A DNA stretch of 8,973 bases from Planctomicrobium sp. (GCA_029259835.1 JAJDEL010000339.1:1-8973); one strand, 5' to 3'. Numbered from the stretch's first letter, positions 1 to 7,378 are shown. Notes: generated by a model from the sequence alone, not told the origin. Numbers and translations: made by a program.

Positions 1-2
1 CC

Positions 3-1295
3 TCGACAGACGAAACAGAAGTGACTGCTGCACTTCTCAACTGGTCAATCAAGACGCCCATCCAGAAAGCATTAGAAACGAAAAGTGGGTTTGTCTCGAT
101 CCCAGGCTGGACCGACTGGCGCGGCCCGAATCGTGCTGGACTCAGTCCCAGCATCCCTCAGTCTCTCGGAGATGAACTGCAAGTGTTGTGGAGGTCGAAA
201 GTGACAGGACCAGCACTTGCCGGAATTTCAGCAACAGAGTCTTTCGTCGTTGTGGCCGACAAAGATGCGGAATTCAAACAGGACATCTTCCGCTGCTTCG
301 ATGCAAAAACCGGTAAGCTCATTTGGATACAGGAGTATCCCTCCGACAAATATCTCGACTACACAAATTCACCGCGTGCAATTCCAGTGATCACGGACGG
401 GCGTGTGTACCTGCAAGGTGCCTGGGGAGAATTGCACTGCGTGGAATTGAAAACTGGAGAAATTCTCTGGAAGAGACATCTCTTAAAAGACTTTAGTGCA
501 GAACCTCTCACGTGGGGCTGTAGCCTGCCTCCGCTACTGGTCGACGGAAAGATAATCGTTACACCTGGAGCGAAGGATGCTTCCATTGTGGCGCTAGACC
601 CAGCGACAGGCGCGACGATCTGGTCAACTCCCGGTCATGCGGCGGCTTACGCGCCGCTACTGGCCGGAACCTTCGGAGGTGTTCGACAGATTGTTGGCTA
701 CGATGTCGCTGGATTGGCAGGTTGGGACATCAAAACCGGAAAGCGACTTTGGGAAATCATCCCGGAGGGTCAAGTTGATTTTCATGTTGGTACGCCCGTT
801 AACATGCATGGCAAGTTACTCGTCGCCACAGAAAATAACGCCACCCGCGTTTATGAGTTCGATAATCAAGGAAAACCGAAGCAAGAGCCGATTTTATTCA
901 ACGACGACTGTGCGCCGGACACCTGCACGCCGGTGCTTTCAGAAGACCGAATCTACTGTAACGCATTCGGCGAACTGTTCTGTATCGACCAGAAAACGCT
1001 TGAAACCGTCTGGAGTCTTCAGGATGATCGATTCTTTGACCATACGAATCTAATCTGTGGAAACGGGCGCGTCCTCGCCTGGACCACGACCGGTGACCTT
1101 TTACTTCTCGACGCAACAGTCGATGAATTTCGCGTTGTTTCGGCACACCGTCCTTTCGCTGGGAAAGGTGTCGAATCGATGTCTCATCCAGCCATTGTCG
1201 GCGAGCGATTGTATCTTCGGTCGGCGAGCGAAATCATTTGTATTCAACTTCCAAAAGTTTCTCAAAACCGTGAGAAACACAACTCTGAGCAATAG
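3..1295 (+). CDS. PQQ-repeat beta-propeller protein, 5' end outside window
   Basis: This is a beta-propeller of the pyrroloquinoline-quinone-repeat type, as in BamB and quinoprotein dehydrogenases. Residues are numbered from the GTG at 21. The PQQ blade signature (D-x-x-T-G-x-x-x-W) recurs: FDAKTGKLIW 93-102, VELKTGEILW 141-150, LDPATGATIW 192-201, WDIKTGKRLW 235-244, and a weaker QKTLETVW 324-331. The WxxWRGPNRxG block at 30-40 is the usual entry to the propeller in planctomycete members. The frame is open to the left edge (codons for STDETEV precede the propeller) and no signal peptide follows the GTG, so the true start and probably an export or membrane segment lie upstream. No catalytic domain or heme c motif (CxxCH) is visible, so enzymatic activity is not shown; a scaffold or binding role is as likely. 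It ends 8 nt before the next propeller gene, suggesting one transcript. The family call is firm; the function is unknown. Confidence 0.85.
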   Translation, partial: STDETEVTAALLNWSIKTPIQKALETKSGFVSIPGWTDWRGPNRAGLSPSIPQSLGDELQVLWRSKVTGPALAGISATESFVVVADKDAEFKQDIFRCFDAKTGKLIWIQEYPSDKYLDYTNSPRAIPVITDGRVYLQGAWGELHCVELKTGEILWKRHLLKDFSAEPLTWGCSLPPLLVDGKIIVTPGAKDASIVALDPATGATIWSTPGHAAAYAPLLAGTFGGVRQIVGYDVAGLAGWDIKTGKRLWEIIPEGQVDFHVGTPVNMHGKLLVATENNATRVYEFDNQGKPKQEPILFNDDCAPDTCTPVLSEDRIYCNAFGELFCIDQKTLETVWSLQDDRFFDHTNLICGNGRVLAWTTTGDLLLLDATVDEFRVVSAHRPFAGKGVESMSHPAIVGERLYLRSASEIICIQLPKVSQNREKHNSEQ

Positions 1296-1303
1296 GAATT
1301 CCC

Positions 1304-2248
1304 ATGACCAGTCCATCCACATCTCGTAGAAGTTTCCTCGCTCACAGCGCCATCGCAACCGGTGCGTTGGGCATTGGCGCCAAGGTCAATGTGAAGGCCG
1401 CGGAAACACAACCCAAGCCAACGTACAAAGAGTCCCAAAGAACGGCTCTCGGCTTGAAGCAGCTTCGCCGCATCGCGATTGGTCCCAAAGATGTTCGGCT
1501 GGTTGCGGCACATCAGTCCGTTTATGAGGTCGGTTCAACCGGGGATGCGCGTGAGATTGTTTCGCTGGAGCAACCAGTACGATGTCTCGCGATTGATTCG
1601 CAGAGTAACGTCTATATCGGCGTTCGGGATCATATTGAAGTTTACACTCTCTCCGGAAAACTGATTCAGAAATGGGATCGCCCTGATCAAGAAGCTTTGA
1701 TGACCGATATTTCCGTTGTCGGAGAGCGTGTCTTCCTCGCCGATTCAGGTAGCCGCGTGATTTGGGAATACAACACGGCTGGTGAATTGCAGAGAAAGAT
1801 TTCTCGCAACGCAACGTTCGCTGCACCGGCCGGTTTCTTCTCATTGTCTGCTGATTCAAACGGTCGCATCTTCGCGGCAAACCCGTTGCGGCATCGCGTT
1901 GAAATGTACAACTCCGGCGGCGAGTTCGCCGGAGCCTGGGGTTCTCGCTCCAGAACCCTCGAAGGCTTTCAAGGCTGCTGTAATCCTGTCAGCGTGAGCA
2001 TCGCTCCATCCGGTCATGTTCTCACTGCTGAACGCGGACCGGGACGTGTGAAGCTGTTCGACTCAAAAGGCAAGCTTCAAGCACTCGTCGCCGGGCCGGA
2101 ACACTTCACCGAAAACAATACCGCCGCCGCGAAAGATCAGTCGATGAATTGCACCACTGGCGGATTCGATGTCGCCGTGGACGCTCTCGGAAACGTTCAC
2201 GTTCTCGATCTAACGTCCGGGAATTTGCACACTTTTCAGCAAGCGTAA
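1304..2248 (+). CDS. Tat-exported NHL-type beta-propeller protein
   Basis: A 314-aa secreted propeller. The N-terminus has a twin-arginine signal (S7-R8-R9-S10-F11-L12), then a short Ala/Gly-rich hydrophobic stretch to about residue 29 and a possible AxA-like cleavage site near A32-A33. The rest shows NHL/SMP-30-like blades with recurring D-S-x-G/N-x-(V/I)-(Y/F) turns: DSQSNVYI about 98-105, ADSNGRIFAA 183-192, APSGHVLTAE 234-243, DALGNVHVLD 293-302. A distinctive GCCNPV motif (C225, C226) precedes a blade ending GRVKLFDSKG and VAGPEHF, and C283 lies near the last blade; these cysteines could bind a metal or form a disulfide after export. From memory, similar CCNP propellers occur beside membrane electron-transfer genes, but nothing in this window confirms that. 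An AGGAA overlaps the upstream stop codon 5 nt before the ATG, suggesting translational coupling with the PQQ-propeller gene. The fold is confident; the role is unknown. Confidence 0.82.
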   Translation: MTSPSTSRRSFLAHSAIATGALGIGAKVNVKAAETQPKPTYKESQRTALGLKQLRRIAIGPKDVRLVAAHQSVYEVGSTGDAREIVSLEQPVRCLAIDSQSNVYIGVRDHIEVYTLSGKLIQKWDRPDQEALMTDISVVGERVFLADSGSRVIWEYNTAGELQRKISRNATFAAPAGFFSLSADSNGRIFAANPLRHRVEMYNSGGEFAGAWGSRSRTLEGFQGCCNPVSVSIAPSGHVLTAERGPGRVKLFDSKGKLQALVAGPEHFTENNTAAAKDQSMNCTTGGFDVAVDALGNVHVLDLTSGNLHTFQQA

Positions 2249-2334
2249 GAACGTTCAGGAAAACTGGGCCAACTGTCACGGCTCGGAGTGAATTTGATTC
2301 TCATGAAATACAGGTGACAGCCGAGGGCTCCGGT

Positions 2335-2928
2335 TCATCCGTTTGACATGCTGCGTTCAATATCGGTTAACTGCTGCCGTAAATGGTCGGCACGTTCATT
2401 GTATTTTTTTTCATTTGGAAGTTGGTTCAATAATCTGCGAACATGTTGAGTTTGCTGTGACGTAAAAACATCTTTTTCGATTAGGTAAAGACAACATTCC
2501 GCTAATGCTAGATTTTGATCCGGCGCGCGATCAACAACATGAAACAGTTCTTCGTATTGCTGGCGTTTTTGTGTCAAACCCTGTTGTTCTTTTCTGCAAG
2601 TGCAACAGCGGACGCAATCTGAGTCGAGTCCGAACTGCAAGTCTTCGTACCAGTATTTTTGTTCCGCGGCAAAGAAAATGAACATCGATTGGCAATCGCG
2701 ACATTTTCGTTCAACATCGTAGTAATGAGTGACAGCAACCGTCGCAGGAACCTGCTTGTTGAGGTCCGCAGCAATAGCAGTGTTAGGTATGCGACACGAT
2801 TTTGAAGAGTGCCAATGCAGGAATGTGTCGCCTCCGTAATCTGTGTGCGGATTCAATCCTGTGAAACATGGGCTCCGTCCGTATCGAGGATGTTCGATGA
2901 AGTTTGAGTACCGCGGAATATCTGGCAT
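2335..2928 (-). CDS. zinc-ribbon domain protein (zf-trcl-like)
   Basis: A 197-aa soluble protein. The centre matches the small probable zinc-ribbon family (zf-trcl): CRDC at 76-79, then an F-I-F-x-A-x-E-Q-K-Y-W-Y-E block at 83-95, then a Cys cluster at 105-111 (CVRCCTC) followed by R112-K113. Family members end in a VRCxxCR pair, so C108 and C111 are the most likely second pair, with C105 and C109 extra. The N-terminus contains more Cys and His (C21, H28, H39, C45), and the C-terminal 70 residues look helical and charged, possibly a tetratricopeptide-like or coiled-coil helix pair. There is no signal peptide or membrane segment, so it is probably cytoplasmic. It sits 48 nt downstream of ileS on the same strand, but no good Shine-Dalgarno is visible before its ATG. 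It converges on the NHL gene with 86 nt between the two stops. The zinc ribbon is well supported; the function is unknown. Confidence 0.78.
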   Translation of the reverse strand: MPDIPRYSNFIEHPRYGRSPCFTGLNPHTDYGGDTFLHWHSSKSCRIPNTAIAADLNKQVPATVAVTHYYDVERKCRDCQSMFIFFAAEQKYWYEDLQFGLDSDCVRCCTCRKEQQGLTQKRQQYEELFHVVDRAPDQNLALAECCLYLIEKDVFTSQQTQHVRRLLNQLPNEKKYNERADHLRQQLTDIERSMSNG

Positions 2929-2976
2929 TGTTAAAGCCGTAAAACAATTGTTCTGCCGTACGCTTGGAGTGCGCGG

Positions 2977-5900
2977 CTAAATCATTGAAGTTGTGAGTTG
3001 AATTTTCACATCACCGATGTTGACTTGCTTGCCGTTGATTTCGGTTTGAGCAATCGCGTCGGCGCGGGTTTCCGCAGTGATCGTTTCTTGCCAATCGGTA
3101 ATCGCAGCAGCAACAAGTTCGGCATCATTCTCTGCAGACCATTGGATTTCGATGCGTCGATTCTCTTCGAGGTCAGCTTCCTTGCGGAGTTGCTGGACCT
3201 GACGAATCAAGTCGCGGGCCATGCCTTCGGCGATGAGTTTATCCGAGAGTTTCGTTGAAAGAGCAATCTGAATTCCATCGGCATCGGCACTGGCCCATTC
3301 CGTGGACTGCTCAACGCTCACCAAAACATCGTCCGGCTCCAAGGTCACTTCTTCACCGCCAAGAGTCACGGTAACGCTCTCGCCATTTCGCAGTGGTGCG
3401 AGAGCTTCGCTTGCCATGGCTGGGAGTTCTTTGCGAATCACGCCGAGCAATTTGCCGTACTTCGGGCCGAGTGTTTTTAAATTCGGCTTGAAGGAATAGC
3501 TGACGAGATCATCAAGGTTCTCGGCACGAACGACTGACTTCACATTCAATTCATCGGCGATGACGATGATCGACTGCTCGAGACCTTCAGCTTGCTTTTC
3601 ATCTTTGCAAGCAAAACGCAATTCCGCGAGCGGCTGCCGAACACGGAGTTCTGCCGACTCACGCAATCGATGCCCCATTTTAACCAATACTTGAATCGAG
3701 TGCCCGCGAGCGTTCAACTCGGTGTCGAGCTTAGATTCATCAACGACCGGATAGTCACAAAGATGGACAGACGGTGGAGGGTCCAGGGTTGAGTGTCTAG
3801 TGTCTAGTGATTTTTCTTTACCCTCGTCACTAGACCCTAGTCCCTCGACAACAAGATTCTGATACATTCGTTCACTCAGAAACGGAATCGTTGGTGCGAA
3901 TAATTTCGAAAGCGTGACGAGTACTTCGTACAACGTTTGATACGCGGCAAGTTTATCATCATCCCACTTAGCCCCGGGTGAGTCACCCGGGGAGTTTGCA
4001 TCGTCAGTGAGTTCTTCCCCCGGTGGATCACCGGGGGCTAAATGAGTTTTCTCAACGGCTTTCCAGAACCGGCGGCGATTTCTGCGAATGTACCAGTTCG
4101 AGAGATCGTCAATAAATTCGGTTGCAGCCTGCATGAAGTTGGCAGCTTCGAATCTTTGGAACGAGTCGTGGGCGACTTGCGTCAGTTCTTGCAAACGCGA
4201 GAGAACCCAGCGGTCGATCTCCATGCGATCTGTCAGTGGAACTTGCTCCGCCGATGGATCAAAACCATCGAGGACAGCGTAATTCACAAAGAACGCGTAG
4301 CTGTTCCAGAGTGGGATCAGCACTTGCCGGCGAACATTGTCCGCTGGTGCGCTGGTCACCTTAACGGTCGGTAAGCCTTCTTTTGTTTCGCTGATCGGAC
4401 CTTCGGGAGTTTCGAGAGTCACAAGATCATCTGGATGTCGTGTGCCGAAGCGTAAATCAGACGCCGGATTCTGGGCCAGATACAACCAGCGCAGCGTATC
4501 AACGCCAAGTTGTTCCGCAGCTTCTTCGAACCAGATCGCAGTTCCATCCGACTTGTGCATCGGCTGACCGGTTTCGTCCATGACCAGTCGGTGACCAAGT
4601 AGGTTCTTGAATGGTTTCTTCTCTTCTGGGTCGTCGGTTTCGTCGTACCGCATCATCGTGGCGAGCGAGAGGAGCGAATAGAACCAGTTTCGGAACTGGC
4701 CTGGAAAACACTCGGTCACGAGGTCCGCCGGATACCAATCAGACCAGTCTAGGGTCGAGTGTCGAGTGTCTAGGGTTTCTTTTTCACCCTCGTCACTAGA
4801 CCCTAGTCCCTCGACCGCTTGCGAGCGTCCGCTGTAGTTAAGGGTTGAAAACGGAACGATCCCGGCGTCGAGCCAGGGGTTGCCGACGTCTTCGATGCGG
4901 TGCAGCAGCGCACCGGTCTTCTGGCTTTTGATTTTGACGACATCGATCCAGGGACGATGTGGCGTGTGGCCTTCGAACTCATCCCAGCCCTCGCCGCCAT
5001 CTTTGGCGCGTTCTTCAAGTTCCGCGAGTGACCCGATCACTTCGAAATCAGTCGAATCTTCCGGATTCACCCAAATCGGGAGCGCCAGTCCCCAGTAGCG
5101 TTTCTTGGAGATCATCCAGTCCCGCATCGTGTTCAGCCATTCGAGTTCGCGTTCTTTGCCTTGCACGCTCGCTGGAATCCAGTTGATGCACTCCGTGACC
5201 TCTTTGATCTCATCCCGCCAATCCATGTTGATGAACCACTCATCGACGAGCCGGAAGACGAGTTCTTCCCCGGTTCGCCAGCAGTGCGGGTAGATATGCG
5301 GATAGGTCTCAACGTAAACCAACAGCCCTTTTTCCTTGAGCGACTCGAACACCATTTCAGCGGTCTCGGGATCGATCGCTTCCTTACCGGAGAACGGTCC
5401 GAAACCATCGCCGAAAGTGCCGTTTTGCCTAAGAGGTGCGATAATTGGAAGATCACGTTCTACACCGATTTTGTGATCTACATCTCCACAACCGGGAGCT
5501 GAGTGAACAATCCCGGTTCCTTCTCCGGCGACGACATGCGGATTCCCTTTGAAATCACGACCACCATCAATCACTCGATGCTGACCTACAGCGGATGCTT
5601 CAAGTGCTGCGACAGGGTCTCCAAATCCATCACCATCTGGGGTTCCATATCCGTAGCCCATTCCAGATCCATCACCTAGTTCTAAAGCGGTCCAGCCTTT
5701 CGGATAGCGCTGTGCCTCAAGTTCATCAAACGGCCCACGGTAGCCCCAGCCGACCATCTCCGCGCCTTTGATCGTTCCGAGTTCTTCGAAGCCGCCTTGC
5801 TCTTTGAAGATTTGGGCGAGGGTTTTCAGTTTGCCGACGCCTTCAGGCCATTTCCATTCTGGGCGACCGAAGCCTTCTTTGAATTCCTTGTCGAGCCGTT

Positions 5901-6882
5901 TGAAGTGCAGGTTTTCTTTCGCGAAGTAATAGATCGCTGGCTCTTCGTCGCCGCGGATTTGTGCTTTCACGCGGACGTATTCGAGATCGGGATTGATCAT
6001 CGTCGCCACGTTGGAAGTCAGTGTCCACGGTGTTGTCGTCCAGATAAGGAGATACTCTGGCAAGTCTTCTTTATCACTTCTCCGTGTCTCCGTGTCTCCG
6101 TGGTTATCGATTAGCGGGAATCGCACAAAGACCGACTTGTGTGTCGTTAGCTTGCGACCATCGGCGATTTCCATTTGTGAATACGCACTGCCAGCACGAC
6201 CACCCCAGGGCATGACATCGTGACCGAGATAGATCTTCCCGCGATCTGAACACTTCTTGAGAAACTTCCAAATCGTTTCGTTGTTCTCGGTCGAGAACGT
6301 AAAGTAGCTGCCGCCCCATTCTGGATTACCGAGTTTCGCGGTGAGTGCTTCGGCGGTGCCGGTGGCGGTGATTCCTTTGGGGGTGCTAAGCGATAAATCT
6401 TTTTCGTTGCCGATGTTCTCTGCGAGCTTGCGGAGTTCGGCCGGGTCGTCCCATTCCATCCAGTAGCCGAGTCGCTGCGATTGTTCGGTTTGTCGGGCGG
6501 CGAAATTCAGCACGCGCTTCTTGCACGTGTGTGTGAAGACATCGATGCCGACTTTCTCGATGGACTCTTTCGTATCAAGCTTGAGTTCTTTCTGAACTTC
6601 CACTTCGACCCAGAGTCCCTGACAGTCGAAGCCGTTCTGGTAACGAAGCCGGTGACCTGTCATCGCGAAATAGCGCTGGTAGGTATCCTTGTAGGTTCGC
6701 CCCCACGCGTGATGCACACCCATCGGGTTGTTGGCAGTGATCGGTCCATCGATGAACGACCATTTCTTCGCGCTCTCGCTGTTCTTCGCGAGGAGTTGTT
6801 GAAAGACGTTCTGATCGCGCCAGAAGCGAAGCATCTCGTGCTCGCCAGCGATGAATTGCGCTTGTTCGACTTTTTGGAACAT
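2977..6882 (-). CDS. ileS: isoleucyl-tRNA synthetase with in-frame repeat insertions
   Basis: This cytoplasmic class I aminoacyl-tRNA synthetase charges tRNA-Ile with isoleucine and hydrolyses mischarged valine. In order: an N-terminal block EHEMLRFW (14-21); the HIGH equivalent G55-V-H57-H58-A-W-G61; a long CP1 editing domain with WTTTPWTL (281-288) and [13 protein letters not shown] (454-466), where D469 probably matches the conserved editing aspartate; the WYPADLV...[13 protein letters not shown] block (716-738); the KMSKS equivalent M775-H776-K777-S778-D779-G780; an anticodon-binding domain (about 855-1050); and a type-2-like C-terminal extension. The [12 protein letters not shown] pair marks a distinct IleRS clade. 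The MPWCPRC knuckle usual in that clade reads MPWGGRAG (224-231), so its cysteines are missing. At 1301 aa it exceeds the usual 1050-1100. The excess includes repeat-derived insertions at 259-268, 403-423, 690-712, 948-972 and 1012-1034. The start is fixed by an in-frame TAA six codons upstream of the ATG. No Shine-Dalgarno is seen; the leader is pyrimidine-rich. Confidence 0.97.
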   Translation of the reverse strand: MFQKVEQAQFIAGEHEMLRFWRDQNVFQQLLAKNSESAKKWSFIDGPITANNPMGVHHAWGRTYKDTYQRYFAMTGHRLRYQNGFDCQGLWVEVEVQKELKLDTKESIEKVGIDVFTHTCKKRVLNFAARQTEQSQRLGYWMEWDDPAELRKLAENIGNEKDLSLSTPKGITATGTAEALTAKLGNPEWGGSYFTFSTENNETIWKFLKKCSDRGKIYLGHDVMPWGGRAGSAYSQMEIADGRKLTTHKSVFVRFPLIDNHGDTETRRSDKEDLPEYLLIWTTTPWTLTSNVATMINPDLEYVRVKAQIRGDEEPAIYYFAKENLHFKRLDKEFKEGFGRPEWKWPEGVGKLKTLAQIFKEQGGFEELGTIKGAEMVGWGYRGPFDELEAQRYPKGWTALELGDGSGMGYGYGTPDGDGFGDPVAALEASAVGQHRVIDGGRDFKGNPHVVAGEGTGIVHSAPGCGDVDHKIGVERDLPIIAPLRQNGTFGDGFGPFSGKEAIDPETAEMVFESLKEKGLLVYVETYPHIYPHCWRTGEELVFRLVDEWFINMDWRDEIKEVTECINWIPASVQGKERELEWLNTMRDWMISKKRYWGLALPIWVNPEDSTDFEVIGSLAELEERAKDGGEGWDEFEGHTPHRPWIDVVKIKSQKTGALLHRIEDVGNPWLDAGIVPFSTLNYSGRSQAVEGLGSSDEGEKETLDTRHSTLDWSDWYPADLVTECFPGQFRNWFYSLLSLATMMRYDETDDPEEKKPFKNLLGHRLVMDETGQPMHKSDGTAIWFEEAAEQLGVDTLRWLYLAQNPASDLRFGTRHPDDLVTLETPEGPISETKEGLPTVKVTSAPADNVRRQVLIPLWNSYAFFVNYAVLDGFDPSAEQVPLTDRMEIDRWVLSRLQELTQVAHDSFQRFEAANFMQAATEFIDDLSNWYIRRNRRRFWKAVEKTHLAPGDPPGEELTDDANSPGDSPGAKWDDDKLAAYQTLYEVLVTLSKLFAPTIPFLSERMYQNLVVEGLGSSDEGKEKSLDTRHSTLDPPPSVHLCDYPVVDESKLDTELNARGHSIQVLVKMGHRLRESAELRVRQPLAELRFACKDEKQAEGLEQSIIVIADELNVKSVVRAENLDDLVSYSFKPNLKTLGPKYGKLLGVIRKELPAMASEALAPLRNGESVTVTLGGEEVTLEPDDVLVSVEQSTEWASADADGIQIALSTKLSDKLIAEGMARDLIRQVQQLRKEADLEENRRIEIQWSAENDAELVAAAITDWQETITAETRADAIAQTEINGKQVNIGDVKIQLTTSMI
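3781..3849 (-). repeat. 69-nt dispersed repeat, copy A (inside ileS)
   Basis: This 69-nt element is 61/69 identical by eye to the copy at 4747-4815, with no gaps; the last 30 nt on the + strand are identical. It encodes IleRS residues 1012-1034, starting [10 protein letters not shown] and ending DTRHSTLD. It contains a perfect 9-bp inverted repeat (GTCTAGTGA at 3802-3810 with TCACTAGAC at 3827-3835), and its ends are imperfect inverted repeats (GTCCAGGG / CCCTCGAC). It lies in a loop of the anticodon-binding domain between MYQNLV and SVHLCDYP. Confidence 0.9.
3968..4041 (-). repeat. double-palindrome repeat element inside ileS
   Basis: Two strong hairpins sit 24 nt apart. The first pairs CCCCGGGTGA (3972-3981) with TCACCCGGGG (3983-3992) around a single G. 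The second pairs CCCCCGGTG (4017-4025) with CACCGGGGG (4029-4037) around GAT. The outer ends also match as TTAGCCCC (3968-3975) and GGGGCTAA (4034-4041). It is read in frame as IleRS residues 948-972 (LAPGDPPG...SPGDSPGAK), between the RRNRRRFW helix and the [11 protein letters not shown] helix. REP-like TTAGCCCC/CACCGGGGGCTAA elements are familiar to me from planctomycete genomes; that is recall, not a search. Confidence 0.85.
4747..4815 (-). repeat. 69-nt dispersed repeat, copy B (inside ileS)
   Basis: This is the second copy of the 69-nt element, in the same reading frame as copy A. It encodes residues 690-712 ([10 protein letters not shown]... ending DTRHSTLD). The eight differences from copy A change only four residues (EKET here, KEKS there). 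It interrupts the catalytic domain between [12 protein letters not shown] and [10 protein letters not shown], a loop ahead of the KMSKS region. The internal 9-bp hairpin seen in copy A is partly lost here. Confidence 0.9.
5620..5676 (-). repeat. Gly/Asp-rich minisatellite-like insertion in ileS
   Basis: A 15-nt direct repeat, differing at one position (5662-5676 and 5620-5634 on the minus strand, GGTGATGGATCTGGA and GGTGATGGATTTGGA), is spaced exactly 14 codons apart. It encodes GDGSG (403-407) and GDGFG (417-421) around a MGYGYG stretch. The insertion lies in the CP1 editing domain, upstream of the conserved EGTGIVH block. Its low-complexity composition is unlike the flanking protein. Confidence 0.6.
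6077..6106 (-). repeat. CACGGAGA 8-nt tandem repeat element in ileS
   Basis: Three exact tandem copies of an 8-mer (TCTCCGTG on +, CACGGAGA on -) occupy 6079-6102, followed by GTTA on the + strand. On the coding strand they read as IleRS residues 260-268 (NHGDTETRR), between VFVRFPL and the WTTTPWTL editing block. Three 8-nt units total 24 nt, so the frame is kept. Elements of the form AACCACGGAGACACGGAG are a dispersed repeat I recall from many environmental bacteria. Confidence 0.75.
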
Positions 6883-6896
6883 GGGGGAAAAGAGGA

Positions 6897-6923
6897 GTTA
6901 GGATTTGGGGATTAGGATTTAGG
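6897..6923. repeat. GGATT(T)AGG-type short repeat in ileS leader
   Basis: The stretch is built from near-copies of TTAGGATTT and GGGGATTAGG, and begins 15 nt upstream of the ileS ATG. Simple TAGGATT/CCTAATCC repeats are dispersed in several planctomycete genomes as I recall them. It provides the in-frame TAA just upstream of the ileS start and sits where the promoter or 5' UTR should be. Confidence 0.55.
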
Positions 6924-6932
6924 AAACGCAGA

Positions 6933-6965
6933 ACGCCGATGTTTGTCATTGACCAACATCGGCGT
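6933..6965 (-). terminator. strong hairpin between Asp-rich gene and ileS
   Basis: A perfect 11-bp stem (ACGCCGATGTT at 6933-6943 with AACATCGGCGT at 6955-6965) encloses a loop that itself contains GTCA/TGAC. It lies 75 nt beyond the stop of the Asp-rich gene and 50 nt before ileS. On the minus strand it is followed by TCTGCGTTTCC, only weakly T-rich. It could terminate the Asp-rich transcript or attenuate read-through into ileS. The hairpin is certain; the terminator role is inferred. Confidence 0.5.
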
Positions 6966-7039
6966 GGAAAAGTTCGGGTCTACCGCAATCGTATCAGCCT
7001 GCGACTGGCTTGGCGACGGTTGGTGAAGACTGCCACTGT

Positions 7040-7369
7040 TTAGATATCGTCATCGTCGTCGAAGTCATCTTCGTCGTCGTCATCTTCGTCGTCGTCGAAA
7101 TCATCATCATCAAATTCGTCATCGTCGAAATCGTCGTCGTCGAATTCATCATCGTCGAGTTCGTCGTCGTCGTCGTCATCGTCGTCGTCAAATTCGTCTC
7201 CGTTCCCGAAGTCGTCGTCGTCATCATCATCGTCGTCTGGGGGATCGAAGCCTTCGAATTCTTCTTCGTCATCCATCGCAAGGGTGGTTTGTAGTCTGCT
7301 CTCGTCTTCAAAAACTAAAAATTCAGGGGAATCTACCTTGGGAGACCGTGTGTCTGTCATTGTGGTCAT
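7040..7369 (-). CDS. extremely Asp-rich small protein
   Basis: A 109-aa protein of no family I recognise. Residues 1-40 are ordinary (K-V-D-S-P-E-F-L-V-F at 11-20, R25, L26). From 42 to 108, 54 of 67 residues are Asp or Glu, mostly Asp, punctuated by single Phe residues in a near-periodic D-D-D-D-F-D-D-D-E-F pattern (about 10 aa) at 76-95. An FGNG insertion occurs at 54-57. In total 66 of 109 residues are acidic. It has no signal peptide. The ATG at 7369 was chosen because AAGGAGG lies 9 nt upstream; a longer frame from 7456 would read through a palindromic regulatory-looking sequence and add a basic segment unlike the rest. The coding DNA is a GTC/ATC-type trinucleotide microsatellite (about 7041-7246) that may vary in length. 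Possible roles are a cation-binding, nucleic-acid-mimicking or disordered tail; none is demonstrated. It is divergent to the acidic/basic gene at 7685. Confidence 0.75.
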   Translation of the reverse strand: MTTMTDTRSPKVDSPEFLVFEDESRLQTTLAMDDEEEFEGFDPPDDDDDDDDDFGNGDEFDDDDDDDDDELDDDEFDDDDFDDDEFDDDDFDDDEDDDDEDDFDDDDDI

Positions 7370-7378
7370 TTTTAGAAG

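Noticed and set aside
2273..2320. CTGTCAC / GTGACAG inverted repeat between the convergent genes as a bidirectional terminator
   Set aside because: Only 7 bp with a 34-nt loop and no T-run on either side; too weak to call.
3968..4041. Intrinsic terminator inside ileS
   Set aside because: Stable GC stems are present but neither is followed by a T-run, and the IleRS frame continues through with conserved sequence on both sides.
5161..5502. 113-aa + strand frame and other antisense frames within ileS
   Set aside because: All lie opposite strongly conserved IleRS sequence and show no independent motif or ribosome site.
7010..7294. A 94-aa + strand frame rich in Val and Ile, looking like a membrane protein
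   Set aside because: It is the complement of the Asp-codon microsatellite of the minus-strand gene; GTC/ATC codons give Val/Ile automatically. No ribosome site, and the partner frame has a good Shine-Dalgarno.
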